From contig JAOTON010002231.1 in the NCBI GenBank assembly GCA_034440635.1, forward strand, positions 496,001 to 560,000: a stretch of 64,000 nucleotides of DNA, read 5' to 3'. This DNA is from Lepas anatifera. Taxonomy: Eukaryota; Arthropoda; Thecostraca; Lepadidae. The position numbers and the translations under genes were made by a program. Shown in pieces: positions 22,346 through 33,570 of this stretch. Each line of letters starts with the position of its first letter. Positions within the stretch are counted from its first letter, which is position 1. Under the pieces are notes generated by a model. That model worked only from the letters and a program-made list of their open reading frames with translations. It was not told the origin of the DNA and made no database searches.

Positions 22346-22889
22346 GAAAGGGCGTGCGCCGGCTTTAACGATCGGACCGACCCTTTATCCGCCAATGCGT
22401 GAAAATCCCAAAGGTACTCAAAGCGCCGTTTAAACTAACACGCGCGCCAGAATTGAAATATAAATGGTGCTTGGCGACCATGAAAGGGCTCAGAAAAGTG
22501 ACTGGGGTACGACGAGACAGCTTGGCACTTAACATGGCCTCCTGCGGGCCATTGAATCTCAAGTATCTCACTGGTCACGTTCCGTCTTTGAGAGCGTTTT
22601 AGTGCGTTCCAATGAGCTTTTTTACGTTCTAACAAAGTGTCCAAGCGTGTGTTTGAATGGTGGTCGTATTCAAGGATGGAGCTGGTCACTTCCCTTCGGT
22701 TCCTTTTTATGTCCAGTGCAAGCTGATCAGAGTAGAATACTGACACGACGTCCATGTTAACAAAATATGTTTAACACTTAAATCTAATCAGCGAAAAAAC
22801 ATCAGTAGTTTTCAAGGCCTCGCTTTCCACAATGGAGTTGATATTGTTGGCTCTATCGGCTTCTGCGCCTCAGCCAAGCTTCAGTTGGA
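22346..22889. other. Unannotated spacer
   Basis: The minus ORF 22435-22755 (106 codons) has no recognisable domain. I see nothing else. Confidence 0.4.
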
Positions 22890-23200
22890 GGAGCATCTCT
22901 GTCCAGAGAGCAGCACGCGAAGCTGCTGAGTGGAGCATCGCATCTGTTTGTTTGTGATCCCGCAGCCATGCCTGGCGCAGCAGCGGCGCGATAAACGACC
23001 CAGCTCTTCTCAGCCGCCTTTGACGCCACCGCCACCGCCACAATGCTGTATGATACGGGACATTTGTCGCTGTCACAGGCGGAATTTTGATAGCCGCGTC
23101 GCGTCTGTCGCAGTGCGGCGATTGCGGCGCGGCCGACATTCCAGCGCGGCCAGGTGTCGGTGACACGCGCGCGGGTGACGCGCCCGGCCTCCGCCATTGC
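22890..23200. promoter_or_regulatory. GC/CpG-rich island
   Basis: It contains CGCCACCGCCACCGCCAC, ATTTGTCGCTGTCACAGG and GACACGCGCGCGGGTGACG. ORFs on both strands are probably compositional. Confidence 0.3.
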
Positions 23201-23387
23201 CGTTATGTGTTCTGAGTGCTCTGATTCCTTGGCTGTCCCAAATGTAGCAATAGAAGACATGCATTGAAATGATTACTGAGGTTAACCCCGGAGGCTCCCA
23301 TACTCTTCAGTAGATTTTAACAGCAACTTCGCTGACTGAGCTTTAGATTAGATGTTATTATGATACATTTTGTCGACATCCATCCTG

Positions 23388-24585
23388 ATCTACCCTGTTT
23401 CAGCCCATCCTGTCACATTTCGTTCTGTTCTACCTCACTTCAGCCTGTCCTGTCCCATTTCATCCCACTTCAGCCTGTCCCGCCCAATTCCGTCCCACTT
23501 CAGCCTGTCCCGCCCAATTCCGTCCCACTTCAGCCTTTCCTGTCCCATTCCGTCCCACTTTAGCCTGTTCTGTCCAATTCCGTCCCACTTAACCCGCGCC
23601 CCACCGGTCCGGCGCCACCTTCGCCCCAACGGGGGCACATGCCCCCTCTAACTCCGAAATATGGGGCTCGCAAATCTGCAAGTGAATTAAAGCTCACGTG
23701 AATTCAGTAGAAATTACTTCACATGTTTAGGCTAGGTCAATGGCTTGCATCCAGGTAGAAGGTCACGATAGGCTATTTTCACTCAAATATGCAATGCTTA
23801 GAAAACTGAGCATAACTCCTATGCCATTAGAGCTTTGAGATTTGTTCGTAATTTGATAGGAATTGCCACCTTTGTCCGCTATGAAACGTAAAGACCTCCG
23901 CCAGTGCTTGACCTCCAAGGTCACCTCTGACCTAATATGACCTGAGTCAAAAGGTCAAAGTGACCTTGCCGTTGTTAAATGAAAGCAGTGACAAGACAAA
24001 CACGATGTTTTTTCAGTCTGTTATTAGGTCAACCGTTATTGTAAATAATGTTTTTGGCCCTGGTGACCTTGGATGACCTTAAAAGTCAAGGGAAAATATG
24101 ACCCGTGGGATCCGTAATGTCTAAAACGCTGTTCTGCGGTGTATTTGCAATCATTTTGTGGTTTTAGATCATGAGACAGCTTTTCCAGCTTTTCCGCATG
24201 CTTTTCCAATGGGAAGGTCGCCCGTGACCTGACCTCGGTCACGAAATCGAAAATCCCGGATATACACGTTGTGACCCTGAAGGGTCTAAAGTGTAGGTTT
24301 CAAATCGATCGACAAAGAAATTGCTCTTAGAGCTTCGAGTTGAAGTGAGGTGACCTTTTGACCTCGCCTGTATCTACCTTATGACCCGAAATTTTCGGAT
24401 TGAAATATGGTAAGAGACAGAGCTCTCAACCGCGGTGCTGCGTTTCGTTGTTTTTCTGATATCTCGAAAAAAACCTTAAAGGGGGGCCATCGATGGTTCC
24501 CCGGTGGGGCGAGGGTTAAGCCTGTCCTGTCCCATTCCGTCCCACTTCAGCATGTTCTGTCCCATTCTGCCCAGGAAAATATATA
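23388..24585 (+). repeat. 30-base minisatellite split by a family B insertion
   Basis: About seven units of CAGCCTGTCC / CGCCCAATTC / CGTCCCACTT type run from 23388 to 23592. The array resumes at 24516 with TTAAGCCTGTCCTGTCCCA and fades by 24585. The interruption is exactly the TTAA element at 23589-24519. Confidence 0.9.
23589..24519 (-). mobile_element. TTAA-flanked MITE, family B, reverse copy in a minisatellite
   Basis: TTAA at 23589-23592 and 24516-24519 bound a reverse-oriented B element. It begins TTAACCCGCGCCCCACCGG...CACCTTCGCCCC and ends CCGGTGGGGCGAGGGTTAA. Half-sites are dense, for example CTCCAAGGTCACCTCTGACC near 23910. The palindrome is worn: CCATCGATGG remains at the right. 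The repeat unit on both sides lets the empty site be read directly. Confidence 0.92.
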
Positions 24586-25371
24586 GAAATAACGGTACCA
24601 TCCCATCTCATTCCATTTTTCCTGTAACACTTTCAGATATCTGGTCCCGTTCTGGCCCGTCTCAAATAAAACATTGAAAACAACGTCCCATCCAGCCCCA
24701 TCTCATTCTGCACCCTAGTTCTCAGCCCGTTTTCCGTTCCATGGAGACCTCTAGCTCATGGACCTGCTCAAATTTATCGAAATTGACATTTTATTAAAAT
24801 CGAAATGGACTATGACTTTTTGTGGGCAGCGTTTTATCACTGCTGGCATGATTTAAGTGAATAGTGTGAATGACGCTTATATTTTAAGTAAACCTCATCG
24901 CTTACAGTTGAATGTGCATTTTTTGCATCTACATGGATCGTCTCAGCTATCTCTGCAACTGATATTTAATTTTCATTAGCTTCGTAAGCAAAGGATATGA
25001 GAGCAGTTTTTAAATAGATGCGTCCAATGGAGGTTATGTTTTGCATGGAGCAGTCAGCTCGGCTACCTTTGATACCCATTGGTAAATGTCTCAATAAACC
25101 CATAGATGCCAATGTAGGAGACACAGTGAGGTCGCGGGGGTTATTCCTCATATGTTTAAGTGTCGATTTCTTTCTAGGAGGGTCACTGGTGTATAGCTTG
25201 TGGGTACGTGAGCTCAGTTAGGATATGGTACGATGTAAGCTGGCCAGCTGCTGTAAGCCAGGCAGGTTCCAGTTCCCTCAGATAAAGGCAGTAGGGGCGG
25301 CAGGAACGCTGGTGCAGCTGGGCATGCTACGTTTTGCTCCTGAAATGAATTATAAGTTAGATTTGTGTAGT
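24586..25371. other. Unannotated spacer
   Basis: No gene, RNA or repeat recognised. Confidence 0.45.
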
Positions 25372-26216
25372 TTAACACGCGCATTGACGGGGGTCTGAGC
25401 CACCTTTACATTGACGGGGGGCGGGTACCCGCCCCCCTAAGATCTCGAGAACCACAGTAGGTAGCGAAAAACAGTAAACGGTGTTGGGCTGCCCGTCCAC
25501 TTCTCCATCGAAAATATTTGGACCATTTTTATGTCAGGTCACATTTAAGGTCACGAGAGGTCAAAACATGCCGTCATAGGGATAACATGTAAATTCAGTT
25601 TTTCGGTCATTAAATCTGAACAAGTAAAGATAGAGCAAAACAACTTGAGCTGTATGAATCCTCTCAGCAAGCCGAATCGAATGATATATAATTTGACCTT
25701 GCTAGGTCAAATCAAGGATTTGACTTGACCTGAGGTCAGGTAAGGGTCAAATTATATAAAATGCATATCATTAGAACCGCAAAGCCCAGGCGAGTCTAAT
25801 GCACCTAAAATAAATGCTCTATCACCATCAGTTACTGAGTTATTCCGTAAAAACATTTTTTCCATGTATTTCCAATGGAGAGGTCATGCCTCGTACCTGA
25901 CCTTAGGTCATCGATATCAAAAATACCGGAGCTTGTTTTAGAGAACTCGGTGGGGCCAGTATGTGATATGAGTTTCAATCGGAAAAGTTCACCCTGCTCC
26001 GACTTATGCTATCTTAAACTTTTTTGAGGTCGGGTCACTTGACCTGTACTGGTGACCTGACCTGAGATGACCTAACCTTAAAATTTGTACAGAAGTTGTA
26101 AACATGATGAAGAAAAAGGTATCCCAAGCACGGTGGTGCTACGCGCCGCCGTTTTTCTGCTATCACCGAGAAACCCGAGGGGGCGGGTACCGGCCCCCCG
26201 TCAATGCTCGTGTTAA
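25372..26216 (+). mobile_element. TTAA-flanked MITE, family A copy 3
   Basis: TTAA at 25372-25375 and 26213-26216. The left end reads CACGCGCATTGACGGGGG and the right CCCCCGTCAATGCTCGTG. The left island is GGGGGGCGGGTACCCGCCCC, a palindrome centred on GGTACC, followed by CCTAAGATCTCGAGAACC. This is the best-preserved A copy. There is no ORF; AGGTCA/TGACCT recurs throughout. Confidence 0.92.
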
Positions 26217-26520
26217 TTCAGAAAGTTAAGGACAAAAGCATGACAATTTGACAAATTATGGCAGAAAGATGGCAAGAAAACAACGAGAGCAGATACAATG
26301 ACCAGAAAGCTTACGTTTTTTTTAAGGAAGGAGAAGTGCAGTTCTTGAATCGAGCATCCATCTAATAGGAACAGTCTATCTTGGAACGATATCTCCTCCA
26401 ACTTACTAAATATATTAACGAAGTTTCATTCAAATCGTTATAGACGATACAGTCAAATCGTTATAACCAAAGTACCGATAGCACTTCCTGGAAACTACGT
26501 GCCAAATCACTGCCCATGGC

Positions 26521-27210
26521 ATGAGTAGCGCCGGTAGTCCGCTGAATTCTCAGTCCCACCATCGTCTGCTGGTTTCCACCGCACAGCGCGCTAACGCTTT
26601 CAGAACCTCACAGCCTATAACCGAGGCACCCACATTTCAGTCACGAAGCGGGCTCGCTGCGCCGGGGCCGTCTCCCGGGTGGATCCTCTGGCCCTCGCCG
26701 CTCTCCATTGCAGATAGACCAGCGCCAACTGTGGCGCCCAGCGGCGCGGACGCACTCAAACCAGCGCAGTGATAAATCCCGCGCCAGCCCCGCTGGCACC
26801 TTGCACTGATTTATCACGCCGCTCCTTCCGATAAAAACCGTCTTCATTAATAAGCGCGCGCTGCGGTGTATTTAAATTGTGATAAATCACGGCAGCGTCG
26901 GGTGGAGCGGCGCGGCCGGCGGCGTCGGCGACACCTCACACACCGCCGTCGCCGGGTGGCCGCACATCGCTTAGGCGACGTTGTCGGCTATTGTGGCGCA
27001 CTGGCGGCGAGGGTGGCGCACTGTGACCTGGCGGCTCGCTTAGCGTCACAGTCGTGCCGCAGCGCAGACGAAATACGGGGCAGTTAAATCAGACGACGCG
27101 TGTGGGTCGTGGCAGAGGTGTTGACAACACCGGCGAGGTGTGAAACACGCCTCAATGCACAGCGGCAGGCCGGGTGGTGGAAACGTGCGGCACACCGCAC
27201 GGAGCGCAGG
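26521..27210. promoter_or_regulatory. GC/CpG-rich island with repeated GATAAATC motifs
   Basis: GTGATAAATCCCGCGCC (26771), GATTTATCACGCCG (26808), CCGATAAAAACCG (26828) and TTGTGATAAATCACGGC (26877) cluster within 120 bases around CpG-rich DNA. TTTATY/GATAAA words can be bound by Caudal/Abd-B homeodomains or GATA factors. A homotypic cluster like this is what an enhancer or promoter can look like. ORFs here are not convincing. Confidence 0.4.
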
Positions 27211-27525
27211 TAACAAACGGGATCGCTGCAGGCTGGGGAATGAATGAAATATCATTGTTCAGGTTTCTTAGAAAAACAAAGGGAGGAACTTAATGCATGC
27301 AATACACAGTATTTATTGTACATCCACTTAAAAAGACACGCATTTGTAAATGTAGATGTAAAATATATAAACAATCATACGTAGTCTCATTACAACATGC
27401 TAAATATCGAAGGCAGAAAATATGACCTAAAGAGCATGATATACCTACCGATTGATATTCAGTGAGACGCTTCCATTTCTCACTCCCACGTAAGCGCATC
27501 AACGCACACAGTTTCACTTTTGCAC
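27211..27525. other. AT-rich spacer
   Basis: Nothing recognised. Confidence 0.45.
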
Positions 27526-27905
27526 AGCCGGTACCTACTTCCTGCCGCGGCACCAGCCCTTCGCCTCCTCCAGAGGGACCCCGCCGGCACCGCCCACCTC
27601 CCCCAGCGGCTGCCGGCCGCCCCGCCGCCTGCCGTGGGAACTGCTCTTCCCGTGACAATCACAATTTTTTCTTCTGTCCGCGCTTAATACAAGATGGATG
27701 GGCTGCGCAGTTTATACGATTGTTGTGGACTTTGATAATAAGTGTTTCGTCGTTTATCACGGCTCCGCCGCCGGCGCGGCAACCGCGGCGCGGCCGCCCA
27801 CGACATGACACCTTTGTGGCGCGCCAGCGGCGGCCGCGGCACGGGTAGACGATAACTGACGCACTATCGCGCGGTGCCCAGCCGAGATCGCCGCACAAAA
27901 ACGAC
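27526..27905. promoter_or_regulatory. GC/CpG-rich island
   Basis: CGTCGTTTATCACGGCTCCG and GTAGACGATAACTGACGC sit among CpG-dense runs such as CGGCGCGGCAACCGCGGCG. It resembles the island at 26521. Overlapping ORFs on both strands show no domain. Confidence 0.3.
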
Positions 27906-28673
27906 ATCTCGATGTAGCTCTGATTTATAGATTGAATGTGTCATGCCATTTCTCCCATACTTGGTCTCGACACCGGCATGGGCGTAAAGAGCGGTGAAAG
28001 GGGGACGGGAGACACGTTTCCGCAACTTGTGAACCAGGAAGGGACGCTCCTCCAAAATTCCGACAATTGACCAATAAATGTCTGCTTTTGTCTAGTCATC
28101 AACGCGAACTCGCAGAAAATATGCTCGAAGTTGTTTAAGGTGAAATGCATCGACGGCTCTCTCCCAGACGACTATTCAGTTTGGCTTCCCTTCCTATTAC
28201 TCCCCCAATCATTTCCAGGTCAAAGTGCGTCTCCCCCAGTGAACAATATTTGTAGCAACGCCCCTGGCACCAGGTCCTTGCACCACCTTGACAGGAGGAG
28301 ACCCCGTTCAACACTAACTTGCCGTTCCGGGCCGGGTCAGCCTTTGAAATACCGGATCGGGTGGGACCTAGTCTTCTCCAGAGTACGGCCAGCGCTTCAA
28401 ATTCAGATGTATTTCCCTCCACGGCTTAGAAAATTTACAATTTCCCTTCTTTCCCCTGCTCAAAAACTGGCAATTGAATGTAAAATCACATGAATCCAGC
28501 AAAGTTTAAGGTAAGTCGAACAGATTAAACTGACGTGACAGACTAGAATTGATGAAACTCAAGTTTCTATTCTTTCGTTACATAATTTGACAAATGATGG
28601 TGAAATAATTCCGAATAAAATTTAATGACCGCCTATCAATTATTATTCGCTTAGCCAATAGTTTTACGCCTTT
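27906..28673. other. Unannotated spacer
   Basis: The 120-codon plus ORF (28131-28493) shows no recognisable domain. Confidence 0.4.
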
Positions 28674-29535
28674 TTAACCCTCGCCCCATCGGGGACCATC
28701 GATGGCCTCCTAAGGCTCTTCAAGGAGAAAGGAAAAACGGCGGCGTGAAGCGCCGCCATACTTCAGATACCTACCCGCCATCTGATACTTTGCAGCAGCT
28801 TCTGACAATATTTACGGTTCAGTTCATGACAGTTCAGACCAACAGGTGAGATTAAACAACGTGAAGTCACTTCAAAGTTTGAGCCCTGCCATACCCACAT
28901 TTTAAAACTGATTGACTAGATTCCTACTACACTTGATAACTCTCTCAGGGTCTGAAAAAGTTATATCCGAGATATTTTTATTTCGGTGATCTGCGGTCAG
29001 GCTAAGAGGTTACTTTCCCTATTTGTATAGCATACAGATAATATGTGTTCTATGATGGAAAAGTCACAAAAACGAATACAAAGTTTTAGAAAGGCCCGGA
29101 ACACGTTAGTTTTCACCCCTTCAAAGATTCCAGGCGCAATATTTTCCATGTGACGCATCTGAGACCATCAGAGGTTTAAGAGGTTCACATTTATGTATTT
29201 TCACCAGCATAATATGCACAAATATACTTAAAGATTACTAACCTCTGGAGATCAAACTGTTGATGTGTGCCGAGTGGTGTTACTGCTTACAATACTGTAA
29301 AAAGCCGTGATATTTCTAGATTAAAAGCTTTCTCCAAACCTCGATAGCTCTTATAGTATGGGGCTGTGCCCAGTTGTTTCGGGTATTACCTACACGTTTT
29401 AATGGAAATGGCTTGATTCGACCTATCTTGATTTATGGAGGATAAACCGTTGAGCTGAGCGCTTAAGCACTTAAAACAACTGATATAAAATTAAGATGAG
29501 CTTTCTGACGTCCTTCGCAAATTTGCGGTAGACCT
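28674..29535 (+). mobile_element. Family B copy, diverged, right end lost
   Basis: TTAACCCTCGCCCCATCGGG at 28674 is followed by CCATCGATGG, then AAAAACGGCGGCG. Collinear blocks continue (AAAGTCACAAAAACGAATAC, CTAACCTCTGGAGATCAAAC, CGATAGCTCTTATAGTATG) to the GAGCTTTCT region near 29500. No terminal TTAA was found on the right. Confidence 0.75.
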
Positions 29536-30560
29536 CTTCAATACATTTTTGATAGAGAAGCAGCAAGAAACTCGGCAAAAATGTTAGGTTTTGCTACAGA
29601 ACTGTTTCAGCTAGGGGAGACCTTGGCAAAAAAGCGTTTAAGCACTGTACGAATGCAACGAGCTTATTTTAGATAGAACCAATCTGATTTCTGCATCCCC
29701 ATGTTACCTGATCAATTGAACACATCGCGTGAGGGCATATGAGTGTGGAATTCGTACGCGGGGAAAATAGTATTAATTCCCCCAAGGGAATGTTTTTTGT
29801 TCATTTTACCGCACTCATGTGGAAAACTGGATACCAGAACAAGGGAAAAACGTATACAATATTACCAGTCTGTGCTACACGCATGCTATTCTACAACTAA
29901 AGTTATTATCGTGATGTAGCCTGCAAGATTATATTAGCTTCGCCTTCATAAGGCTTTGAATTATGCACTCGACTCTTAAAAATATTCAAAATTGCCGTCA
30001 TTGGGTTTCCCCAGTAATTTCTAGGATGTAACGCCGTCCTGATAGGTCCCATCGTCCTTCTCCTTAGTGAAATCCTAAGTCCTGGAAATTTTGTAAGTAA
30101 TCGAAAAGTTTGGTAACGACTATGTGAGGAAGGTAACAAGGAGCCCGGACATGGTCAGTTCTTGTTTCTAGGGGGAAAAAATATTGTCAGCAGGAGGTTG
30201 AAGATTGACGGGCCCCCAATTTTTTGTCGGTGGGGACGCGTATATAGACATCGTCAGGGGCGTGCATTTCTGGAAATTATTTGGGTTACCCAAATTTGAA
30301 ACTATGTATATAACCAGCACATTAATAAATATAATATGAGCTAGATTCCAACCTTCCCAAAGACACATTGCACTTTATAAACCGATATAAAACTCTTAAA
30401 ATGAAACTCCGAGAACATCAAAGGATATATTAATATTACTTCGAAAATTCGTTGAGGGGAGGGTGCCAGGGCACTCCCAATGAGATATAAATCCAAAACC
30501 GTTAGTTTCGTGCTATCAAAGTCAGTAATGCGCGCCAACACAGATACCCGCAAGCTCAAG
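29536..30560. other. Intergenic DNA with one small dispersed repeat
   Basis: No gene seen. At 30179-30250, GTCAGCAGGAGGTTGAAGAT and TTTTTTGTCGGTGGGGACGC match the short repeat also found at 36020 and 53640. Confidence 0.5.
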
Positions 30561-31252
30561 AGGTCGTCCTCTCACTCCTGCCTTGTCACAGGTGGGCTGG
30601 CGGTCGTCTCTTCCCTGTGAGCCCGCAAGTGGAGTGCGCAGACCACGCAGGTGAGCACGCACAGACGTACCACACGCCGCACGAGCCCATGTCATTACTT
30701 ACACCGCTCTCAATCGGGCGGCGGCGCCCGTCAGCTTCAAACGGCTGCGTTTTCCCTCTTTTCAGCCGGCCTCAGTGCGACCGCTGCTCTCAACTATCAA
30801 TAACGCACTGGGCTATTTACAGCATGCCGCTCTGTATGGGATTTAATGAAGTTCAACTGTTGGTGCCACACCGCGTCCATGGGCGCACGCAGCTAGAATG
30901 GAGCGTCAGAACAGTCAGCAGCGCACTGTGGCCGGCTTACATGTGCCCAGTTATAAGGATAATTGCATGTCGGAGTCATATGACCATGCTAATTTAGGAA
31001 CCACCAGGACATGTTTCTGCGGCCCTCAGCAACCCCCAGATGAGTACCCTGGCGACACCAGTGTCCGGGTGTGCGCCGCCGCCTGCCATGTGTCGCTGTA
31101 CGGCGTGCTGCGGTCACAGTGGGAGCGCCGCCCGCCGCATGTGCTGCAGATCGCAGCCACCCGAGATACGGGGCCGACGAGACCGCCAGGCACTGCCGCT
31201 CAAGCCGGGACGGGACAGCCACACCCACGGGGTTGTGAAATACGGACCGAGT
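30561..31252. promoter_or_regulatory. GC-rich island, no gene assigned
   Basis: ORFs of 126 and 157 codons run through it, but they overlap open minus frames and show no domain. Motifs include CTATCAATAACGCACTGGGC and CATAAATCCC-like words. Its function is unknown. Confidence 0.3.
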
Positions 31253-31318
31253 GGAGAGAGAGAGAGAGAGGGGAGAGAGGGAGAGAGAGAGAGAGAGGGG
31301 GAGAGAGAAGGAGGGAGG
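31253..31318 (+). repeat. GA-rich microsatellite
   Basis: Runs of GA interrupted by GGGGAGAGAGG blocks. Confidence 0.95.
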
Positions 31319-31780
31319 ATATGTGTCGAGTTAAAAAGCATCTTCATAAGCTAATTTGTGTTTGTATTTAGTGGGATTTAGTGTTTGTATTTGTGTTTGC
31401 ATATATTCCGTGGGAAAGGAGATAGCATATGGCGTGAATGCACCTGGAAGTTATGTTTCGTAATCATGAACTATCGGTCTCCAATGTATGTTTAACCCTA
31501 TTTCCAACAGGGTGGGCAGATTCTGCCCACCCCTCAGGTTTTTCCATGGTATCTCCAAAACGGTTTGAGATAAGCTCTTGAATCTTTTCTTTTTTCTAGA
31601 ACTAAATAGCGCGCGTTTCCTGAAAATTGTGAAAATATGCATGTGTCAGAGGCAGAGCTATGGCTCGCTAATTTGGGGGTTTTATCCAAATCCGAGCATT
31701 GTCGCCTGCGTTGCGTTTGTCCTACAATAAAGCTGTTTGTTACGAATTGACGGCAGCTGTAATGTTTGAATGTTATTACC

Positions 31781-32400
31781 GAGATTTAGGATGACAGTTG
31801 ATGTAGATTTTGGTATAATTTCGGCCATAGGCAGTTCCAGAAGCTCAAAATGGGAGGTTTACAATGTTATCCATCCAAACTCTTCCAAAGTAAATAGATT
31901 GCGTATAGAATGTTCAGGAAGGGTAAAATAACCATGCATTGATCCCATATATGCTTATATGATGATAAGAAGCCACAGGCGTGCTGAGGTACCGTGATTA
32001 GGGGGTTCACACGCACTCAAGCTCATTTTAGTGTTGTGAGTATTGAATGATACGAAACATTATAACTATGCATTTAGTTCTGGCACCAAAGGAGATTTGG
32101 AATGACAGTTGATGTGTCTTTCGATATATGTTTGGCCATAGGCGATCCCAGGAGCTCAAAATGGGGGTCTACAATGTAATCCATTCGAACTCTTCCAAAG
32201 GAAAGAAACGGCCTACAGAATGGACGGGAGGGGTAGAAATAAAGATTTATTGATCCCATCCGTGTATTATATGATAATGGGACATCATGCGTGTTCAGGT
32301 ACCGTAACTAGGGGGTTCACTAACTTTCAAACGTATTTTAGTGTTGTATTGAATTGGGCAAAGCATCGTATATATGCATTTAGTCCTAACACCAAATGGA
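31781..32400 (+). repeat. Internal tandem duplication, 311-base unit, in family D
   Basis: Each unit starts GAGATTTRGRATGACAGTTGA and runs through GGCCATAGGC, AGCTCAAAATGGG, CTCTTCCAAAG, TTGATCCCAT, AGGGGGTTCAC and TATGCATTTAGT. The reverse-oriented copy at 56851-57625 also has two units, so the duplication preceded transposition. Confidence 0.88.
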
Positions 32401-32461
32401 AACAATTCATCCATAGGCAGATCCAGGAGTGTTTTTCGGGTCGGGCAGGGGAGGGCAAAGG

Positions 32462-32541
32462 CGGGGTAATTTGAAAAGGAGCCATACCTGAAAAGCGGGG
32501 TAATTTGAAAAGGAGCCATACCTGAAAAGCGGGGTAATTTG
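32462..32541 (+). repeat. 34-base tandem repeat, 2.3 units
   Basis: CGGGGTAATTTGAAAAGGAG followed by CCATACCTGAAAAG repeats exactly at 32462 and 32496, then a partial unit at 32530. It lies inside family D copy 1. Confidence 0.97.
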
Positions 32542-33413
32542 AGTCTTACCCACTATTTTCCTCCCTGAATCCGCCTCTGACATATTTTTTGTGAATTTGA
32601 GCACTTTGGTTGACATCAGAGATATTACACTGTACCTGGCGTGTGCATTTCTGCAAAAAGAAAACATGAAAAAATCATATAATCCCCGCCCCCAGTTTCT
32701 GGCCCTAGAGCCGCCCTTGAATTTTGAATTTCGCCTAAATGAGAGATATAGTCATTTCCAAGCAATCTCCTGTCAATCAATACTAGTCTCCTGAAAATCA
32801 AGCCGAGAAGACGAGAGTTACAGATTATCTAGAAAAGGCAGTAATTCTGTATATTTTGAGCCCCCGTACCCTCAATTTTCAAAATTTTGAAATTTTCTTT
32901 TTCTCAAAAATTGAGTTTAGCGCAAGCGACATCGATTGCAGTTTTAATTTTTAAAATCGGCCGGGTAAATGTCGATATCTTAGAAGGTGCAGATTCTGCC
33001 CCCTGTTGGAAATAGGGGTAGTCGGGAGCCCGTTGGAAATAGGGTTAATCATGGTAAAAATGATCTTAGTGTATCTCAGCTTGCTTTGACAGAAATTCAA
33101 CACCAGGCTAAAAAGAGACCTCCCATTGTGCTCAGTTTTATTAAAAAATCTTTCGAATAAGATTAGAAGGTTTTCACAGCACTCTGAAAAACAATTTCTA
33201 TTAAGAATATAAGGCGCGTTCATTCCATACTATTCATTCATTCGTCTATTTCATTCATTTAGCTTCTTGAGTAAGGTCATAGAGCAGAATCATAGAGACA
33301 GAAATTTTCACTCGTAAACATGTTTTCTGGGCACAAAACTAGAACGTGATTCTAAATATATAATGTCCCAGACGTCAGATTGCCGCCAGGGAGGAGACTC
33401 CGGCCTCTCCTGT

Positions 33414-33570
33414 CTGCGGAGTTTCAGTGTTCAACATGCCGCACTGGTGTGCATAGTTTCTGACTGGTGTGTGGAGTTTCTGACCGGGGCTGCTCCTGGC
33501 TGCGGAGTTTCAGTGTTCAGACGTCTGATGTACGGTTCCGCGCTGGTGTGTGCAGTTTCTGACTGGGACC
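33414..33570 (+). repeat. Imperfect tandem duplication of about 86 bases
   Basis: CTGCGGAGTTTCAGTGTTCA occurs at 33414 and again at 33500. Each is followed by CGCACTGGTGTGCATAG or CGCGCTGGTGTGTGCAG and TTTCTGACYGGG. Confidence 0.8.

Larger units (their letters stand above)
31492..33048 (+). mobile_element. TTAA-flanked element, family D copy 1
   Basis: TTAA at 31492-31495 and 33045-33048. The TIR is TTAACCCTATTTCCAAC. Inside the left end is a perfect palindrome with 11-base arms (GGGTGGGCAGA) around one T, followed by CAGGTTTTTCCATGGTATC. The right end holds TTGGAAATAGGG twice. The middle carries two direct repeats of 311 bases (31781-32091 and 32092-32400) and a 34-base tandem repeat. There is no transposase ORF. 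The family matches 56287-57904 in the opposite orientation. Confidence 0.9.

Noticed and set aside
23360..23651. 93-codon ORF of repeated Pro-Ile-Pro-Ser-His type.
   Set aside because: Translation of the 30-base minisatellite.
29613..29640. TAGGGGAGACCTTGGC as another end of the TA-flanked element at 10466.
   Set aside because: Only about 10 bases match and no partner end was found.
30617..31371. ORFs of 126, 157 and 104 codons.
   Set aside because: Overlapping open frames on both strands of a GC-rich stretch plus a GA tract; no motif.
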